A stretch of DNA of 64,000 nucleotides from Konateibacter massiliensis (GTDB taxonomy: Bacteria > Bacillota > Clostridia > Lachnospirales > Lachnospiraceae), in NCBI RefSeq assembly GCF_900184995.1, contig NZ_LT860097.1, forward strand, positions 62,001-126,000. Reading direction: 5' to 3'. The translations under genes and the position numbers were made by a program. Of the stretch, positions 39,439-48,742 are shown piece after piece (positions within the stretch are counted from its first letter, which is position 1; the number at the start of each line of letters is the position of its first letter). Under the pieces are notes generated by a model. The model had not been told where the DNA came from. It saw only the letters and a list, made by a program, of their open reading frames with translations, and ran no database searches.

Positions 39439-39575
39439 CCTTTTTGTAATGTTCACAAAAAGGGAAATACCTACCACACGGGTTCCTTTGTCAATCTCAA
39501 AGGAAAATGAATACGAAGGTATTCTGTCGCTTGGCAAGATATTTTTATCTTAAAAATATTACTACCAGGAGGGAA
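39439..39575 (+). ncRNA. Structured leader of ABC-2 exporter operon (unassigned, possible riboswitch)
   Basis: From about 6 nt after the -10 box to the ATPase ribosome site, the leader contains a 9-bp hairpin (39439-39447 with 39455-39463), a 6-bp closing helix AATACC/GGTATT (39466-39471 with 39518-39523) around an 8-bp hairpin TTCCTTTG/CAAAGGAA, and a last hairpin (39539-39546 with 39552-39559) ending 7 nt before the AGGAGG site. It matches no riboswitch motif I know. Regulation at the ribosome site is plausible. Confidence 0.45.
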
Positions 39576-39580
39576 AAAAG

Positions 39581-40381
39581 ATGATTAAGGTAGAACAATT
39601 AAGCAAGACCTATCGGGTCGCAAGAAGAAGCTCTGGCTTTAAGGAGGCGGTCAAGTCGCTTTACAGCAGGGAGTATGAAGAAATTAAGGCTCTGGATTAT
39701 ATCTCCTTTGATATTGGTGAGGGAGAGATGGTCGGCTATATCGGTCCGAACGGAGCCGGAAAAAGCAGCACCATCAAGGTGCTAAGCGGTATTTTAACCC
39801 CGGATTCCGGGCAATGTGTCATAAACGGAAGAGTTCCGTGGAAGGACAGAAAAGCCCATGTCCGTGATATCGGTGTTGTATTTGGACAACGTTCACAGCT
39901 ATGGTGGGACGTGCCGGTTTTGGATTCCTTTGAACTGCTTCGGGATATCTACAGTATTCCGAAGGAAGTGTACAAAAGAAATCTGGAGGAGCTGGTCACA
40001 TTATTGTCCCTCGATCAAATTGTAAAAACCCCCGTAAGACAATTATCGCTTGGGCAGCGAATGCGGTGCGAGATTGCGGCAGCATTGCTACATAGCCCTA
40101 AAATTCTCTTTTTGGATGAGCCGACAATCGGTTTGGATGCGGTATCCAAGCTGGCGGTGAGAGAATTTATATTGAATTTAAACCAGAAACATAAGACAAC
40201 GGTGATATTGACGACTCACGATATGCAGGATATTGAGGCACTTACCTCAAGAATTCTCCTGATTGGAAAAGGTAAAATCTTATTAGACGGAAGCCTGTCA
40301 GACTTAAAGGAAAAATCGAATCACAATGAAGCGTCTCTCGACGAGGTTGTCGCACAGCTTTATAAGCAGTTTCAGATTTAG
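39581..40381 (+). CDS. ABC-2 exporter ATP-binding protein (COG4586-like)
   Basis: 266 residues. Walker A GYIGPNGAGKSST, Q-loop VVFGQRSQLWWDVP, signature LSLGQRMRCEIAAAL, Walker B ILFLDEPTIGLD and H-loop TTHDMQDIEAL. The YRVARRSSGFKEAVKSLYSREYEE N-terminal insertion and SQLWWDVP are marks of the COG4586 branch that pairs with DUF990-type permeases. AGGAGGG ribosome site behind a structured leader. First gene of a three-gene exporter operon of unknown substrate. Confidence 0.9.
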   Translation: MIKVEQLSKTYRVARRSSGFKEAVKSLYSREYEEIKALDYISFDIGEGEMVGYIGPNGAGKSSTIKVLSGILTPDSGQCVINGRVPWKDRKAHVRDIGVVFGQRSQLWWDVPVLDSFELLRDIYSIPKEVYKRNLEELVTLLSLDQIVKTPVRQLSLGQRMRCEIAAALLHSPKILFLDEPTIGLDAVSKLAVREFILNLNQKHKTTVILTTHDMQDIEALTSRILLIGKGKILLDGSLSDLKEKSNHNEASLDEVVAQLYKQFQI

Positions 40382-40392
40382 GAGGTATGGAA

Positions 40393-41196
40393 ATGGGAAA
40401 GTACATATCTTTTTTTCGCATGCGTTTTTTGAACGGCTTTCAGTACCGGACTGCGGCAGCGGCAGGAATTGTAACTCAGTTTGTGTGGGGAACGATGGAG
40501 ATACTTTTGTTTCATGCCTTTTATAAGGCAAGCCCCGAAGCTTTTCCGATGGAGCTTTCTGCACTCAGCTCTTATGTCTGGATGCAACAGGCATTTCTGG
40601 CACTGTTTATGACATGGTTTTGGGAAAAAGAGCTGTTTGACGCGATACAGACCGGAAACGTGGCATATGAGATGTGCAGACCAGCGGATATTTATACGAT
40701 GTGGTTTGTGAGGGGAATGGCAAACAGAGCGGCGAAAGCGGTACTTCGGTGTATGCCGATTCTTTTGCTTGCCTTTATTCTACCAAAGCCTTACGGACTG
40801 GTATTGCCGTCAGACAGCAAGGTATTTGCGTGGTTTCTTTTGTCCATGCTGCTCGGCTTCTTGGTTGTGGTGGCATTTGGCATGGTCATTTACAGCATTA
40901 CATTTTATACGGTAAATCCGATGGGGATTCGTATGGTGAGCCAGTCTCTGGCAGAATTCCTTGCAGGTGCGGTGATTCCATTGCCTTTTTTACCAAACAA
41001 GATAAGAAGTATAGTGGAGCTTTTGCCATTTGCCTCTATGCAAAATGCACCGTTTCGAATTTACAGTCAGGATATAAGCGGTGCTGCTGTATATCAGACC
41101 GTTTTGCTACAGATTTTCTGGCTGATTGTTTTGGTGGCAATAGGCAAGACAATTATGGACAAGGCACTTGGCGGCTTGACCGTGCAGGGCGGCTGA
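40393..41196 (+). CDS. ABC-2 family permease (COG4587-like)
   Basis: 267 residues from ATG 40393 (AGGAGG 7 nt upstream; the ATG at 40387 is too close to it). Six hydrophobic segments; the RPADIYTMWFVRGMANRAAKAVLR loop between helices 2 and 3 and a C-terminal helix are typical of ABC-2 permeases that pair with COG4586 ATPases. Followed 12 nt later by the second permease, so the transporter is likely a heterodimer. Confidence 0.83.
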   Translation: MGKYISFFRMRFLNGFQYRTAAAAGIVTQFVWGTMEILLFHAFYKASPEAFPMELSALSSYVWMQQAFLALFMTWFWEKELFDAIQTGNVAYEMCRPADIYTMWFVRGMANRAAKAVLRCMPILLLAFILPKPYGLVLPSDSKVFAWFLLSMLLGFLVVVAFGMVIYSITFYTVNPMGIRMVSQSLAEFLAGAVIPLPFLPNKIRSIVELLPFASMQNAPFRIYSQDISGAAVYQTVLLQIFWLIVLVAIGKTIMDKALGGLTVQGG

Positions 41197-41208
41197 TAGG
41201 AGGAAGAG

Positions 41209-41985
41209 ATGAGATTATATGTGAAATATTTGGGAATCCATGTAAAAAGTATCATGCAGTATAAGACGTCCTTTCTGCTTACTACAATCGGACAGTTTCT
41301 CGTATCCTTCAATGTATTCTTGGGGATGATGTTTATGTTTCAGCGTTTTTCCAATGTGGAGGGCTTTACTTATAGTGAGTGTCTGATGTGTTTTGCCATC
41401 GTGCTTTTGGCATTTTCCCTTGCAGAGTGCTTCTTTCGCGGGTTTGATGGATTTGCAGGGATGATAGGAAATGGCGAATTTGACCGGATACTGGTGCGCC
41501 CGAAGGGGCTTATTTTTCAGGTGATAAGCAGTAAGATAGAGCTTAGTCGAATCGGAAGAATGTTGCAGGCTATTGTTATGTTTGTATATGCAGTTCCAAG
41601 AAGCGGAATAAACTGGAATTTTGAAAAAATTGCGACAGTTTTTCTTATGATTTTTGGAGGAACGATTGTCTTTGCGGCTTTATTTATTTTGTATGCCGCT
41701 CTTTGCTTTTTTACGCTGGAGGGGCTTGAGTTTATGAATGTTTTTACGGACGGGGCAAGAGAATACGGGAAATATCCGGTGAATATATATGGGAAAAATG
41801 TTTTGAAAGTATGTACCTATATTGTTCCGTTTGCGCTGTTTCAGTATTATCCGTTTTTGTATCTGACGGGGAAAAGCGAGGCACATTATCTGGCATTGCT
41901 CCCGTTAGCAGGCTGTTTCTTTTTGCTGCCCTGCTATCTGCTTTGGAGATTAGGCGTCAGACATTATAAATCCACAGGCTCATGA
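41209..41985 (+). CDS. ABC-2 family permease, second subunit (COG3694-like)
   Basis: 258 residues with six hydrophobic segments. GNGEFDRILVRPKGLIFQVISSKIELSRIGR matches the RP-rich loop of the first permease and of the DUF990 family. FALFQYYPFLYLTGKS close to the end is a family signature. The stop codon lies inside a perfect 36-bp palindrome. Confidence 0.83.
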   Translation: MRLYVKYLGIHVKSIMQYKTSFLLTTIGQFLVSFNVFLGMMFMFQRFSNVEGFTYSECLMCFAIVLLAFSLAECFFRGFDGFAGMIGNGEFDRILVRPKGLIFQVISSKIELSRIGRMLQAIVMFVYAVPRSGINWNFEKIATVFLMIFGGTIVFAALFILYAALCFFTLEGLEFMNVFTDGAREYGKYPVNIYGKNVLKVCTYIVPFALFQYYPFLYLTGKSEAHYLALLPLAGCFFLLPCYLLWRLGVRHYKSTGS

Positions 41986-42000
41986 GCCTGTGGATTTATA
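41965..42000. terminator. Perfect 36-bp palindrome between convergent genes
   Basis: Each half is 18 bp without mismatch or loop spacer (41965-41982, 41983-42000). It covers the stop codon of the second permease and precedes the convergent minus-strand gene. No T tract, but position suggests transcription end for both genes. Confidence 0.65.
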
Positions 42001-42016
42001 GAATGAAGTATCAGCT

Positions 42017-42691
42017 TCACTTGTTTTCCGAGTACAAATATTGAAGAAACTCGATGGTGTTATCCAGATTTTCCGTGTTGGCGACAATGCTGTAATATGG
42101 TGTCACCTGATAAGCATTTGTCCTCTGGAAAATAACGCTGTCACTGATATCAATGGCACAGATAAACTTATTGCCTTCGGAATCTGTTCCGGTTATAAAG
42201 TTATCCTTGTGTGCCTCATAAAAATCAGCAGGAAGCACTTCTGACAAATCGGCAAACGCATCGACATCAGCGAAGAAGTTAACCATATCCTTGTCCATAA
42301 TAGTTGCGTCAATAGTCTTTGATGCAAATTGGGCAAACATTTTCGCAGAGGAATTCATGCTGTATTCATCGGATACCTCGGGATCCATCTGGATGGAAGT
42401 GTCCATGTTCAGTCTTGTGTCGGACAAATCAAGCTGAGCGTACGCCGCAAAATCATCCATGAGAGTAGTTTCATTTGAACTCATCAAATTCGTATTGACA
42501 AGGGTGAGATACAGATAAGTAGGCTTGGAATTTTCAATTTGAGCATCTACAATGCCGTATATCAAAATAATTCCGGCTATCGTTCCGATAATCCAATATT
42601 TATAATACTCCCATATATAACCAACCTTATCTTTGAACTTCATCTTACTTAACTTTTCTTTTTCAATCTGAAATTTTTCTTTAAAATTCAT
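42017..42691 (-). CDS. Hypothetical single-pass membrane protein
   Basis: 224 residues. Basic cytoplasmic N terminus (KEKFQIEKEKLSKMKFKDKVGYIWEYYKYW), one membrane helix (IIGTIAGIILIYGIVDA, about residues 34-50) and an acidic extracytoplasmic domain of ~170 residues. No motif or family recognised; similar proteins are frequent in Lachnospiraceae with unknown role. GGAGG on the minus strand before ATG 42691. Confidence 0.65.
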   Translation of the reverse strand: MNFKEKFQIEKEKLSKMKFKDKVGYIWEYYKYWIIGTIAGIILIYGIVDAQIENSKPTYLYLTLVNTNLMSSNETTLMDDFAAYAQLDLSDTRLNMDTSIQMDPEVSDEYSMNSSAKMFAQFASKTIDATIMDKDMVNFFADVDAFADLSEVLPADFYEAHKDNFITGTDSEGNKFICAIDISDSVIFQRTNAYQVTPYYSIVANTENLDNTIEFLQYLYSENK

Positions 42692-42865
42692 GCTTGCCTC
42701 CAGTTATGATAATTGCAATTATTTTCAATAAAGCTATTCTAACATAAAGTTGTATAAATTTTGTGAAAAATCTTTTTTTTCTTTCAAAAAAGATAGATAT
42801 CGGCTATAATAGAATAGACTTCTTTTAAATTTTAATAAGTAAAGTGATTTCAGGAGGATAAAAGA

Positions 42866-43357
42866 ATGAATGAAGTATTTATAGAACAACTGGTTAAAAG
42901 AAAGACGACAGCAAAGAGTATAGCATTAAAGGCAGCCCTAATCGGTGTCACGATTATTATATTTGCCTCATCTTTGATTATTCCGTTTGGCTTAGTGTTA
43001 GGTATCCTGATGGTAATGCTGGATGTTTATCTGTTTAAAATGTTTGACCTGGAGTTTGAGTACACCTATGTAAGAGGTGAGCTTGCAGTTGATAAGATTA
43101 TGGGAAAAGAAAGACGTAAGAAGGCAGCATCTTTTGATTTATCTAAGTTAGAGATTGTAGCGCCTGCTGATTCTTATCTGCTTGATTCGTTTAAAAACAG
43201 CAACAAGACATATGATTTTTCCTCTATGGAGGAAGGACATACGGTTTATGCTTTGATTTTACACGGAAACAGCGGCTATGATAAGGTTTTATTTGAGCCA
43301 AACTCTGAGATTTTAAGCGCGATGCGCGATGCACATCCGAGAAAAATAAATATCTAA
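42866..43357 (+). CDS. DUF6106-like membrane protein
   Basis: 163 residues, AGGAGGA before ATG 42866. Two adjacent hydrophobic segments (about 20-38 and 40-57), then a soluble beta-rich domain (FDLEFEYTYVRGELAVDKIMGKERRK). The order and the YVRGELAVDKI motif resemble a small uncharacterised Lachnospiraceae family that I believe is DUF6106; that label is from memory. Function unknown. Confidence 0.6.
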   Translation: MNEVFIEQLVKRKTTAKSIALKAALIGVTIIIFASSLIIPFGLVLGILMVMLDVYLFKMFDLEFEYTYVRGELAVDKIMGKERRKKAASFDLSKLEIVAPADSYLLDSFKNSNKTYDFSSMEEGHTVYALILHGNSGYDKVLFEPNSEILSAMRDAHPRKINI

Positions 43358-43377
43358 TCAGGAGATAAAAATTGTAA

Positions 43378-43406
43378 TTGACATAAATTAATATTTTTGT
43401 TAGACT
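43378..43406 (+). promoter_or_regulatory. guaB promoter
   Basis: TTGACA at 43378-43383, 17-nt spacer, TAGACT at 43401-43406. The leader contains a 14-bp hairpin (43428-43441 with 43446-43459, one mismatch) and no T tract, so it is not a simple terminator. Confidence 0.75.
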
Positions 43407-43479
43407 AGAGAAACTAGAACAATGAGAAGCTGCAGAGGATAAAACTATCCTTTGCAGCTACAATATTATAATGAGATAA

Positions 43480-44952
<1,473 letters not shown>

Positions 44953-44960
44953 GAATAACG

Positions 44961-45001
44961 AACCGTTACTTTGGCTTTAAACCAGAGCAGCGGTTTTTTT
45001 G
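44961..45001 (+). terminator. Intrinsic terminator of guaB
   Basis: AACCG...CGGTT hairpin (44961-44995) with inner GG/CC pairs followed by seven T. Confidence 0.8.
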
Positions 45002-45013
45002 TTATAGGATTAG

Positions 45014-45121
45014 GGTGTCAAAAGGTGCTACGCACGTATTCTGACACAGGATACTGCCGGGCAAGCAAGCTTTCCCGTCAATATCTTGTGTCAGAATTGC
45101 ACCTTCGGTGCTTTTGACACC
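45014..45121. repeat. 108-bp cruciform-forming inverted repeat element
   Basis: Outer 11-bp stem GGTGTCAAAAG/CTTTTGACACC (45014-45024, 45111-45121); two side hairpins GTGCTACGCAC and GCACCTTCGGTGC; a 16-bp inner stem starting ATTCTGACACAG with one mismatch; and a CGGG/CCCG tip with AGC/GCT. The whole folds as a symmetrical four-arm shape and contains no gene. Confidence 0.75.
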
Positions 45122-45242
45122 TTAATCATTATAGGAAAATTACTCTGTTTAAAACCTTTTCAAAATATTAATAAAATATTAAATATTTATGGCGAAAGAT
45201 AGTATATAATGGAGTATATTCAATGTAAAAAGGGAAGAGCTT

Positions 45243-45887
45243 ATGGGAAAAAATAAAGGAAAAAACAGAAGACGAAAAATAATGATTAGATGGTTTTTGC
45301 TCGGAGCAATTGCTATGCTCGTTATCTCCTGCATTCTTGCAGTGGTGAGCTGGGTGATAAAACCAAAGGTGGTGCAGGATGCGCCGGAATTTGAGGTGAA
45401 TCTTCTTACAATGAATGAATATTCCAGATCCGGTGAGGCGAATCGGAAAATAAATGGGATTGTCATTCATTATACTGCGAATCCGGGAACAACGGCGGCA
45501 CAGAACAGAAACTATTTTGAGGGACTGAAGGACAGCCAGCTGACGAAGGCAAGCAGCCATTTTATCATAGGGCTGGAGGGAGAGATCATTCAGTGTATTC
45601 CTACGAATGAAATCGCTTATGCCTCCAACGACAGAAATTATGATACCATTTCGATTGAATGCTGTCACGCGGACGAGACAGGCAAATTTAATGAAGAGAC
45701 TTATGAATCGCTTGTACACCTGACGGCATGGCTGTGCGGTAAATTTGATTTAAAGCCGTCCGATGTGATACGGCATTATGATGTGACAGGAAAACTGTGT
45801 CCGCTCTACTATGTGGAGCATGAGGATGCATGGGAACAGTTTATAGATGATGTAAAAGAATATATTGATACATATGGTATAAAGTAA
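45243..45887 (+). CDS. N-acetylmuramoyl-L-alanine amidase (Amidase_2/PGRP), membrane-anchored
   Basis: 214 residues. Basic N terminus, one membrane helix (WFLLGAIAMLVISCILAVVSWVI, about 16-39), then an Amidase_2 domain: zinc ligand His in VIHYTANPGTTAAQNRNYF, SSHFIIGLEGEIIQCIP, SIECCH, and the second His in IRHYDVTGKLCPLYY. Cleaves the bond between MurNAc and L-Ala in peptidoglycan, outside the membrane. Followed 16 nt later by a close paralogue, a local duplication. Confidence 0.9.
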   Translation: MGKNKGKNRRRKIMIRWFLLGAIAMLVISCILAVVSWVIKPKVVQDAPEFEVNLLTMNEYSRSGEANRKINGIVIHYTANPGTTAAQNRNYFEGLKDSQLTKASSHFIIGLEGEIIQCIPTNEIAYASNDRNYDTISIECCHADETGKFNEETYESLVHLTAWLCGKFDLKPSDVIRHYDVTGKLCPLYYVEHEDAWEQFIDDVKEYIDTYGIK

Positions 45888-45903
45888 CTTACCGGGGGAT
45901 GAA

Positions 45904-46617
45904 ATGCAAAAAAGGCGTCGAAGAAGAAAAAGAAGCAGCGCGGTTATGACAGTCGCAATATTCAGCACAATCGTATTAGTGTGCTTAAGCTATTATGGAA
46001 TATTAAAAAAAGAAATCAGGATGCTTCCGAGCAAGGAGCCGGTAAAGATGGAAACAGTATCCGCCAACGGTCAGCCTGATGAGGAGAAGGAAAAAATTGA
46101 AAAGCCGGATTGGATCACGGAGGATTATGTGCCAATCAATGAATATTCCAGACCTGGGAAAAAATTGGAGGCGGTGAATGCGGTAGTCATTCATTATACA
46201 GGAAATCCTGGAACGACGGCAGCACAAAACAGAAATTACTATGGCGAGCTTGCAACGACCAAGGAAGCCTCGGTGAGCAGTAACTTTGTGGTTGGAATTG
46301 AGGGCGAGGTCATCCAGTGTGTTCCGTCCGATGAGGTTGCCTATGCCTCGAATGACCGCAACTCGGACACTCTTTCGATAGAGGTGTGCCACAAGGATAA
46401 AAGCGGTAAGTTTACAGATGCAAGTTATGAAAGTGTTATAAAGCTGACAGCATATCTTTGTGAGGAATTTGATCTCAAAGAAGATCAGATTATCCGCCAC
46501 TATGATGTGACCGGCAAGAAATGCCCGCTCTACTATGTAGAGCATGAGGATAAATGGAAACAGTTAAAAAAAGATGTAATGGAAAGCATGGAAATGGATA
46601 GCTGGAAACAAAATTAG
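45904..46617 (+). CDS. N-acetylmuramoyl-L-alanine amidase, tandem paralogue
   Basis: 237 residues. Same plan as the gene before it: very basic N terminus (QKRRRRRKRSS), one membrane helix (about 16-33), a longer linker, and an Amidase_2 domain with VIHYTGNPGTTAAQNRNYY, SSNFVVGIEGEVIQCVP, SIEVCH and IRHYDVTGKKCPLYY. The two catalytic domains are highly similar over ~140 residues, while N terminus and linker differ. Possibly specialised for different growth phases (inference). Confidence 0.9.
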   Translation: MQKRRRRRKRSSAVMTVAIFSTIVLVCLSYYGILKKEIRMLPSKEPVKMETVSANGQPDEEKEKIEKPDWITEDYVPINEYSRPGKKLEAVNAVVIHYTGNPGTTAAQNRNYYGELATTKEASVSSNFVVGIEGEVIQCVPSDEVAYASNDRNSDTLSIEVCHKDKSGKFTDASYESVIKLTAYLCEEFDLKEDQIIRHYDVTGKKCPLYYVEHEDKWKQLKKDVMESMEMDSWKQN

Positions 46618-46646
46618 TGTGAGCAACGCTCACACTAATTTTTAAT
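46611..46646 (+). terminator. Intrinsic terminator of the amidase pair
   Basis: 14-bp stem (46611-46624, 46628-46641), loop AAC, followed by T run; it overlaps the stop codon. The core GTGTGAGC/GCTCACAC recurs at 46746-46764. Confidence 0.82.
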
Positions 46647-46800
46647 ACCATAGGAAAGTTCTCCGATTCCCTATGGTATTAAAAATATTTATGCGCACCT
46701 CGCGGAGCAGAAGTTGTTGCTTTGCAACCCGCTCGGGCGCGAAGTGTGAGCAATGCTCACACTTTCTTATACGCACTACGTGGCAGCTTTATTCTTATTA
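46617..46800. repeat. Cluster of hairpins with a duplicated GTGTGAGC/GCTCACAC palindrome
   Basis: After the terminator come a 14-bp imperfect hairpin with ATAGGAAA/TTCCCTAT core (46645-46680), a TATTTATGCGCACCTCGCGG segment similar to one near 48680, and a second copy of the palindrome that ends the amidase gene. No gene is visible. The duplicated palindrome flanks about 110 bp, like a small insertion. Confidence 0.5.
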
Positions 46801-46802
46801 TA

Positions 46803-47390
46803 TTAAGAACTTTTGATAAAGCTGGTGGTATCGCAATCATTTACAAAGAAGCTGTCCTCATATTTTGATACAGCATTTGTAATAAACTGCTGAAACATTC
46901 TATCGACCTCAGCCAAATCCACTGTTTGAAAAGGGAGCCTTTTTAATATCAAAGAATCATCCCTATTTTCAGCCGCAAATTCTGCGCTATCCCAATCTGT
47001 TTCAACGCTTTCCGGTAAATAGAGCGGTTTGGCATCGGTTGTAAGCCTTGCAATTTCACTGAGCCGAAACAGCTTATCCAGAGGGATTTTGCCGCTGACG
47101 GATTGTGTATCACCAAGCTTTAAAGTATATTCAATATTACCATAGGCATCCGTGCCGGTTTGCGGGGTACTTATGGAAGCAGAGTTGTCCTGCCTTGTAA
47201 TTAAGCTGTCTCGAATAACACGACCGCTGCCCGAAAGAAATTCAGAGAGAAAATCTTCAAAGCTTTTGGTGATAGTGCCTTTGCCACCCTCAATTCGCGT
47301 GCCCTCAAATCTACTGTCAAAATGTTTTGTGAATTGATGGACTTGAACACCACTGTCATTCGAAACGCGAATGTCAATATCTAAAATCAT
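46803..47390 (-). CDS. Hypothetical protein
   Basis: 195 residues with no signal peptide, membrane helix or motif that I recognise. It starts MILDIDIRVSNDSGVQVHQF and is mixed alpha/beta by eye, with a charged middle (GGKGTITKSFEDFLSEFLSGSG). Start at ATG 47390 has a GGAGAATG upstream on the minus strand. An intact 588-nt frame and even codon use support a real gene. Function unknown. Confidence 0.55.
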   Translation of the reverse strand: MILDIDIRVSNDSGVQVHQFTKHFDSRFEGTRIEGGKGTITKSFEDFLSEFLSGSGRVIRDSLITRQDNSASISTPQTGTDAYGNIEYTLKLGDTQSVSGKIPLDKLFRLSEIARLTTDAKPLYLPESVETDWDSAEFAAENRDDSLILKRLPFQTVDLAEVDRMFQQFITNAVSKYEDSFFVNDCDTTSFIKSS

Positions 47391-47405
47391 AACTCATTCT
47401 CCCAA

Positions 47406-47434
47406 TAAGCTTAAGGTGTCATACCTTAAGCTTA
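47406..47434. repeat. 12-bp palindrome upstream of the hypothetical gene
   Basis: TAAGCTTAAGGT / ACCTTAAGCTTA with 5-nt loop, in the gap between two minus-strand genes. No T run; may be an operator or an end-of-transcript hairpin. Confidence 0.45.
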
Positions 47435-47552
47435 ATAACGTAATATACCAATAATCTATACAGTTAATATCGGAAGAAATTTACATTTTATTAATAGAGA
47501 GAATGATTCATTATTGTATGTCGTTTGGATGACAGAGGCTGACTAAAGATAA

Positions 47553-48293
47553 TTAATATTCCACTTCCAACAAAAACAATCCTTGTGCATCGGCTGGAAG
47601 AAGCGCCTCCGGGGCTTCTTTTCCGGATAAAAGAGCGCTTACTTCTGAAGTTCTCATACGTCCGGCACCGATTTCCATCATAATGGCAACCATCATACGT
47701 GCCATGTTGTGAAGGAAATCGTTTGCATGTATGACAATCTGAAGCTCATTCTCCTTGCTTATGATATCGATGGAGTAAATTTCTTTTTCCGTGGACTTGC
47801 TTTTCTTAACCGTGGAAAACTCTTTAAAATCATGCTTTCCAATGAATGCCTTAGAAGCCTCCTGCATCAGTTTGACATCAAGCCTTGCAAAGGAATGATA
47901 CATATATTTGCGATCAAAAACACTTGGGAATTCTCCGTTTGAAATGCGGTATAAATATTTTTTACTTTTTGCATTTAAGCTGCTGTGAAAGCGCTCCGGC
48001 ATATCCTCCACGTTTTTTATTGCGATATCCATCGGGAGATAGCGGTTAAAATAATTTTTTATCTCATATGTCTTTAGATGACTCTCTGTTTTAAAATTGA
48101 CAATTTGTGCATAGGCATGTACCCCTACCTCCGTGCGGGCACCGCAAAACAGCTCGCCTTTTGCTCCTGTCATTTTCTCAATGATTTCCAACAGCTTATT
48201 TTCAACTGTGTTTGTGGACTCACCCTTTCCGAGACGCTGCCATCCGCTGTAGCGTCCTCCGTCGTATTCTATTGTTAATTTGATATTTCTCAT
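47553..48293 (-). CDS. TruA-family tRNA pseudouridine synthase paralogue with Glu at the catalytic position
   Basis: 246 residues, full length for TruA (tRNA uridines 38-40 to pseudouridine). N-terminal IEYDGGRYSGWQR and C-terminal FLHNMARMMVAIMMEIG are well conserved. The catalytic motif, GRTDxGVHA in TruA, reads ARTEVGVHA here: residue 55 is Glu (codon GAG) in place of the catalytic Asp. The canonical copy at 53.3 kb keeps Asp. So this copy may be inactive, slower or shifted in function. It lies alone on the minus strand. Confidence 0.85.
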   Translation of the reverse strand: MRNIKLTIEYDGGRYSGWQRLGKGESTNTVENKLLEIIEKMTGAKGELFCGARTEVGVHAYAQIVNFKTESHLKTYEIKNYFNRYLPMDIAIKNVEDMPERFHSSLNAKSKKYLYRISNGEFPSVFDRKYMYHSFARLDVKLMQEASKAFIGKHDFKEFSTVKKSKSTEKEIYSIDIISKENELQIVIHANDFLHNMARMMVAIMMEIGAGRMRTSEVSALLSGKEAPEALLPADAQGLFLLEVEY

Positions 48294-48494
48294 TGCTTAT
48301 ACCAGCCTTTCTTCACGGTTTCTTCTGCTTTTCCTATTATATGTGAATTATAAGGAGATAACAAGCGATATTTTCGTAAAACGGAAGGCTAAATGGTGAC
48401 GTCTCATGGATAAAATATAAGGGGAAATGATGAAAAAACAATATATATTAGACAAACTTATCAATGGGCGTTAGAAAATTTAAAGCCATAAGCC

Positions 48495-48523
48495 TTGAAA
48501 AAAGAATGGCTCTAGTGTAGAAT
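48495..48523 (+). promoter_or_regulatory. purH promoter
   Basis: TTGAAA at 48495-48500, 17-nt spacer, TAGAAT at 48518-48523, directly before the ZTP riboswitch. In the preceding 200 nt (48294-48494) I see only a 15-codon frame at 48427-48474 behind AAGGGG, of doubtful meaning. Confidence 0.8.
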
Positions 48524-48529
48524 GTCAAT

Positions 48530-48632
48530 ATAAGCTGTATAACTGGCGGAAAGTGAGAGCACTCACAGGGAGTACAGCGGAACATGCCGACCGCCTGGGC
48601 AACCTGATTTGGTTTCTCAGAGGGTCTTTTTT
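48530..48632 (+). ncRNA. ZTP (pfl) riboswitch with terminator platform
   Basis: The two conserved blocks are present: ACTGGCGGAAAGTG (48542-48555) and, after a variable stem and GGGAG, GCCGACCGCCTGGGCA (48586-48601). The terminator stem GACC...GGTC (48589-48624) uses the last conserved block, then TTTTTT, so ligand binding and termination exclude each other. ZMP/ZTP rise when 10-formyl-THF is short; purH consumes ZMP (AICAR), so the fit with the gene is exact. Confidence 0.93.
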
Positions 48633-48742
48633 ATATTCCGGGAAATGCAGAAGAATTTTTCGAAATATAAAAAACTATTATGCACACCTCACGGAGGGGA
48701 AATCCAATATCAGTCTCATAAAAATTAAATGGAGGTCAAAAC

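Noticed and set aside
40674-41264. A 196-codon frame overlapping the two permease genes
   Set aside because: Out-of-frame shadow of the clear ABC-2 permease; sequence is cysteine/glycine-rich and unlike any family.
45168-45719. A 183-codon minus-strand frame opposite the first amidase
   Set aside because: Antisense to a complete Amidase_2 domain with both zinc ligands.
48427-48474. A 15-codon frame behind AAGGGG upstream of purH
   Set aside because: Too short to support; it lies before the mapped promoter, so it is not a purH leader peptide.
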